A stretch of DNA of 9,504 nucleotides. It comes from Lachnoclostridium sp. UBA739. GTDB taxonomy: Bacteria > Bacillota_A > Clostridia > Lachnospirales > Lachnospiraceae. The position numbers and the translations under genes were made by a program. Positions 6,263 to 9,504 of the stretch are shown piece by piece (within the stretch, counting starts at the first letter, position 1; every line of letters begins with the position of its first letter). The notes below the pieces were generated by a model. That model did no database searches. It was not told where the DNA came from and saw only the letters and a program-made list of their open reading frames with translations. The stretch is from contig DBKX01000160.1 in assembly GCA_002297865.1 (NCBI GenBank), forward strand, positions 7,718 to 17,221, read 5' to 3'.

Positions 6263-6400
6263 CTAACATACAAGTTCATATTCTTTTGTGTTGTATGCAG
6301 TTACTCCATCAAACTTCTGGTCAATACCGTCACAAACATATTGAAATCTACATTTTATCATAACCGCACCAGATGCTGGATTTTCCACCAAATGTTCCAA
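6263..6400 (-). pseudogene. Short coding-like remnant, about 45 codons
   Basis: On the minus strand a frame open from the stop at 6441-6443 down to the TAG at 6263 encodes a protein-like stretch (NPASGAVMIKCRFQYVCDG, then DQKFDGVTAYNTKEYELVC). Possible starts are a TTG at 6400, a GTG at 6388 and an ATG at 6361; none has a ribosome binding site, and the upstream end runs into the terminator hairpin of the preceding gene. The even composition resembles real protein more than random AT-rich DNA. I do not recognise the family. It may be the tail of a decayed gene, a very small gene, or chance. Confidence 0.2.
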
Positions 6401-6438
6401 ATAAATTATGGCGGTGGAACCTGATAGCCCGCCGCCAT
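6398..6438 (-). terminator. Terminator of the MMPL / heptad-protein unit
   Basis: ATGGCGGTGG (6408-6417) pairs with CCGCCGCCAT (6429-6438) with one G-T pair and an 11-base loop. It begins 10 bases past the stop codon at 6449. On the minus strand the stem is followed by AATTTATTT, a broken T-tract. It is the most GC-rich hairpin in this AT-rich window. Confidence 0.75.
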
Positions 6439-6448
6439 TCTAGTCAAT

Positions 6449-8428
6449 CTACTTCTTTCCAATTCCAAACAAATGCAATAGCTTCTGCCAGAATGACTCT
6501 TGCTTTTCTTCTTTTACCTCTTCCTGTTTCACCTCTGGCGCCTCTATTGCTGCTGTTTTAATAACAAACTGCACAGAATCCACATTGGTATTCTTAGGAG
6601 ATACGAAAGATTTGGTTTCCGTTTTATCTCCTTCTATTGAAGATAAAATTTCATCGATCTGCTCTTGCACCTGTGTATCCATGTCCGAAGTCCTATTGTA
6701 AAATTCTCCAGAACCTTCTGCCAATTCCGATGCGCCATTACATAATGCGGCTACACCTTTGTAAAGCTCCTCTGCACCTGAAGATAAATTTCCTGAACCT
6801 TTTAATAACTTGTTACTACCTGTAGCTAATGCGGCAACGCCATCTACTATCTGCTGATAACTTCCTGCAATTTGTGCTACTGCATTAGTATACTGATTTA
6901 GTCCTGTATCCAAGTCGCCGTAGTTTGCTACTAACTGGTTAATACCCTCTGTTAATTTTGATACTTTAACCGTTAATCCACTCAAAGTATTGGTTAAATC
7001 TATGATCGCCTGATCAAATGCTTCATAATTGTTTTTTAATGATGCTGCTCCTTCGGACAAACTGCTTACTGCATTCGATGATTCGTTTAGGTAACCCTCT
7101 GTCCCAGCAATTACTGCATTGCTTCCAGTAAGAAGCTGCATAACCTTTTGAAGACTCTCCACCTGAGCTTTCAACCCTGACACCTGATTTTCGTAACCTG
7201 GCATGTTTTCCATTTTGGCAATGGAATCTCGAAGAGAATCTATCTGACTGGTTAACGTCTGTATTGCGTCAATATTTCCAGCCTTAACTGTATTAATATC
7301 TAAACCATTGGCAGCCATCGCATTCTTATATTGTGCAAAGCTTACATTTTCCTTTAGTTTTTGAATTCCTGCATATAACTGATTAATTCCCTGTTTAATT
7401 GCACTAGATGACGTTGTTAATTGAGATAAATCTTCTGCTGTTACAGAAACACTGTTTAAGTTGGACTGAATCAATTGTAGTGCCTCTTTTACCTTAGCAG
7501 AACCATTGGTTAAGTCAGAAGATTTACTGTTTAATGCATCTAAACCTTGCTGCATGGAAACAACACCTTTTTGTAACGTTACAATTCCGTTATCTAGTTC
7601 ACTGACACCGCTTTTTAAAGAGGATAATCCAGCATTTAAATTACTGCTACCGCTTAGGAGTTTATCTGAACCTTCATAAACTCTGTCTACACCTTGATTG
7701 AGCTGTTTGGTAGCATCCATGATTTCACTGACTTTTTCCATCAGTTCCTTATCATCAATTTCTAGATTCAGATTTAATTTGATTCCATTTATGGCAACTG
7801 CGCTCATTTCAAAATTGGTTACATTTGCTTTGATAGCTGTGTTGATCCCTTCTCCTGGAAGGATTGTATAAGCGAGCTGTTTATCTGCACCAACATTGGC
7901 CACTGTTGCTTCCTTTGCCACTATGTTTGTTGCTTGATTGGTATCTAGTGTAAACGAAGCCTGTAATGCGTAATCCTCATAGAAACTTCCTTTACTTTCC
8001 TTATTCTTAGTCACTTGAAAACGTATCTCCAATGCTCCACTCTTTCCGGCAAGCTTAGTCGGTTCATACTGTTTTCCATCTAAATAGTACTGAATTGTAA
8101 TGTCCCAAGGAATCTGGGCATGATCTAATGTTCCCTGATAATAAACCTTTTCATCGTCTGTAGAAAAGGTAATAGTGTCACCCTGCTGTTTTATGGCATC
8201 GTTTGAAGTCAACATTTTCACACTTCGATACTTTCCATAGTCGGTTATATTTCCGCCCTTAAATATATTCACTACATTGACATTTTCCACGTCACCACTT
8301 GCATCTGTTCCAATATAAACAACTTCTTCTTTCTCTGAAGGTGCTGTGACTGCTAATACTGGTATTGTGTTAGCACCGATCAAAAGGCTCATTAGGGCTA
8401 TCGCCATTACTTTTTTAGTCTGTCTCAT
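6449..8428 (-). CDS. Exported YhgE-like protein with X-X-X-Leu-X-X-Gly heptad repeats
   Basis: This 659-residue protein has an N-terminal signal sequence (MRQTKKVMAIALMSLLIG, likely cleavage after VLA near residue 26). A beta-rich globular region (about 30-225) follows, then a long helical stalk (about 225-600). Two blocks carry glycine exactly every seven residues: eight glycines from 246 to 295, and seven from 530 to 572, in units such as SNKLLKG, AEELYKG, VAALCNG and ASELAEG. This is the known X-X-X-Leu-X-X-Gly heptad (TIGR03057) of YhgE/Pip-type and some MMPL proteins. The C-terminus is an acidic/lysine linker ending in an amphipathic SFWQKLLHLFGIGKK. No membrane helix beyond the signal and no LPXTG are seen. 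I chose the ATG at 8428 because GGAGG (8438-8442) is 9 bases away; the ATG at 8437 directly touches it. It overlaps the transporter gene by 14 bases, so the two are translationally coupled. It probably serves as an extracytoplasmic partner of that transporter (inference). Confidence 0.85.
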   Translation of the reverse strand: MRQTKKVMAIALMSLLIGANTIPVLAVTAPSEKEEVVYIGTDASGDVENVNVVNIFKGGNITDYGKYRSVKMLTSNDAIKQQGDTITFSTDDEKVYYQGTLDHAQIPWDITIQYYLDGKQYEPTKLAGKSGALEIRFQVTKNKESKGSFYEDYALQASFTLDTNQATNIVAKEATVANVGADKQLAYTILPGEGINTAIKANVTNFEMSAVAINGIKLNLNLEIDDKELMEKVSEIMDATKQLNQGVDRVYEGSDKLLSGSSNLNAGLSSLKSGVSELDNGIVTLQKGVVSMQQGLDALNSKSSDLTNGSAKVKEALQLIQSNLNSVSVTAEDLSQLTTSSSAIKQGINQLYAGIQKLKENVSFAQYKNAMAANGLDINTVKAGNIDAIQTLTSQIDSLRDSIAKMENMPGYENQVSGLKAQVESLQKVMQLLTGSNAVIAGTEGYLNESSNAVSSLSEGAASLKNNYEAFDQAIIDLTNTLSGLTVKVSKLTEGINQLVANYGDLDTGLNQYTNAVAQIAGSYQQIVDGVAALATGSNKLLKGSGNLSSGAEELYKGVAALCNGASELAEGSGEFYNRTSDMDTQVQEQIDEILSSIEGDKTETKSFVSPKNTNVDSVQFVIKTAAIEAPEVKQEEVKEEKQESFWQKLLHLFGIGKK

Positions 8429-9504
8429 GAGTGTCATCCTCCAAATGTTTTCTTATCTGTTTTCTGATTCCTTTCTTACCAACAACCAAGTTATCAAATA
8501 GGTACAATAGGCCTGGAAGAACAAAGATTACAATTGCAAGAGAACAAAGCGTTCCTTTCCCTAGGAAAAATCCTAACTGACTTAACAATCCATGGGTAGA
8601 TACATACCCCATCATAAATCCAACTAACGTTAAAACACTTGCCGATGTCATAATCGAAACAAATACAGCAGAAATGGTATAGATAACGGAATCTTTCTTA
8701 TCCATCGTTTCTCGACATTCCTTATATCGTTCTGTCAGTAAAATTGCATAATCCACTGTTGCACCAAGCTGAATGGAACTGATAATCAGATATGCAATAT
8801 AGAAAATTGTATTTCCTGCAAAATATGGAATGGCAAGGTTAATCCAGATTGCAGTTTCAATACTTAATACTAAAATCACCGGCAATACCAATGACTTCAT
8901 GGTAAACATAAGGACTAGGAATACTGCTCCTATGGCCACTAAGTTTACTTTAACCATATCTGCAGTAACCGTATCCATTAAATCATAAGTGGATACACCT
9001 TCACCTGCAAGATACCACTCACCAGGATAATATTTTTCTGCAACTGAACGAATCTCCTTTACTAATGCAAATGTTTCAGTTCCTTCATATGCGGTATCCA
9101 AGGAAAGTACCATTCTTGTAAAGTTCTCGGAATTTAATTTGGATAATGTCTCCTCATCTAAGTACTGTTCCGGGATTTCTGCTCCAACTGTGTCTACATA
9201 AGATAAAATACTGACTACCTGTGGGATGGTATGAAGTTCATCGGATAATTCTCTCTGGGTAGCCGTACTTGCCTTCGGAATCATCAATACATAGGTATCA
9301 TTTTTTCCAAATGTCTCTTCTATCTGTGCCGTATCCGCTCCAAGCTTTGTTTTCGGACCGAATATTTTAGAAGAGCCATAATAAAAGCTGTTAGCATTAG
9401 AAGCTAAGTAACTTGGCGCAATAAATAGAATAAAGATGCAGACCATTGGAATCATGATTCTGTATACCAATCGGCCAAGTCCCTCAAAGGACGGTAAAAA
9501 TGCA
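8415..9504 (-). CDS. MMPL-family (RND superfamily) transporter, C-terminal half
   Basis: The frame stays open to the right edge of the window, so the gene is partial; the visible 362 residues are the C-terminal half. They begin in a loop (LPSFEGLGR), then a membrane helix (YRIMIPMVCIFILFIAPSYLA), then an extracellular domain of about 150 residues (ends near EWYLAGEGVSTYDLM). Five more helices follow, and the tail is basic (GKKGIRKQIRKHLEDDTHETD). This one-plus-five helix plan is that of half an RND transporter. The segment IQLGATVDYAILLTERYKE holds the Asp-Tyr pair that MMPL proteins use for proton relay, followed by the typical RY-E turn. It is a proton-driven membrane exporter, cargo unknown; lipids or envelope components are typical of the family. 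The TTG at 9470 is internal and not a start. The downstream heptad-repeat gene overlaps by 14 bases. The promoter is outside the window. Confidence 0.9.
   Translation of the reverse strand, partial: AFLPSFEGLGRLVYRIMIPMVCIFILFIAPSYLASNANSFYYGSSKIFGPKTKLGADTAQIEETFGKNDTYVLMIPKASTATQRELSDELHTIPQVVSILSYVDTVGAEIPEQYLDEETLSKLNSENFTRMVLSLDTAYEGTETFALVKEIRSVAEKYYPGEWYLAGEGVSTYDLMDTVTADMVKVNLVAIGAVFLVLMFTMKSLVLPVILVLSIETAIWINLAIPYFAGNTIFYIAYLIISSIQLGATVDYAILLTERYKECRETMDKKDSVIYTISAVFVSIMTSASVLTLVGFMMGYVSTHGLLSQLGFFLGKGTLCSLAIVIFVLPGLLYLFDNLVVGKKGIRKQIRKHLEDDTHETD

Noticed and set aside
6637..6825. 62-codon plus-strand ORF within the heptad-repeat gene
   Set aside because: It is an antisense shadow of the repeat-rich coding sequence with no ribosome binding site.
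8435..8437. ATG at 8437 as the start of the heptad-repeat protein
   Set aside because: The GGAGG directly touches this ATG with no spacing, while the ATG at 8428 has a normal 9-base spacing and begins a cleaner signal peptide.
9468..9470. TTG at 9470 as the start of the MMPL gene
   Set aside because: The frame continues open to the window edge with MMPL-like sequence (LPSFEGLGR before the helix), and the visible part is only the C-terminal half of the family's usual length.

Overview
The window looks like chromosomal DNA of a low-GC Gram-positive anaerobe, most likely a Clostridia/Lachnospiraceae-type Firmicute. The evidence is the AT-rich intergenic DNA, strong AGGGAGG-type ribosome binding sites, short hairpin-plus-T-tract terminators, a Gram-positive signal peptide on a thermolysin-like protease, and an MMPL exporter paired with a secreted glycine-heptad protein. 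No rRNA, tRNA, insertion sequence, phage gene or CRISPR array was seen. The species is an inference and cannot be fixed from this window.

Layout, left to right. Positions 1-199 (minus) hold the start of an SLBB-domain protein that runs off the left edge. It has its own promoter, and a dyad overlaps the -35 box. A hairpin terminator at 444-479 then closes the next gene, an OPT-family oligopeptide transporter (485-2401, minus). The divergent gap 2402-2884 holds the OPT leader with a hairpin abutting its ribosome binding site, a doubtful 79-codon ORF (2514-2753, minus), and an extended -10 promoter for the gene to the right. That gene (2885-4105, plus) encodes a protein of the former DUF917 family (S-methyl-thiohydantoin desulfurase-like) and ends in a clear terminator. 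A long T-rich gap (4185-4515) carries phased T-tracts, a promoter, repeated TGCA-N4-TTACA elements and a possible three-way-junction leader in front of a secreted M4 (thermolysin-like) metalloprotease (4516-6156, plus). The protease has its own terminator, whose stem shares its core with the terminator of the previous gene.

The right part is on the minus strand. The C-terminal half of an MMPL/RND-type membrane transporter (8415 to beyond 9504) is followed, with a 14-base overlap, by a 659-residue exported protein (6449-8428). This protein has two blocks of exact X-X-X-Leu-X-X-Gly heptads. A GC-rich hairpin terminator (about 6398-6438) ends this unit. Next to it lies a short ORF-like remnant (6263-6400).

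The left and central genes may serve a peptide economy: a secreted protease makes peptides, an OPT carrier imports them, and a DUF917 enzyme may handle modified hydantoins derived from amino acids. They are separate transcription units, so this link is inference. The MMPL plus heptad-protein pair is a genuine coupled unit, probably an export or envelope machine with unknown cargo. The most promising under-described items are this pair and the structured leader with repeats upstream of the protease.
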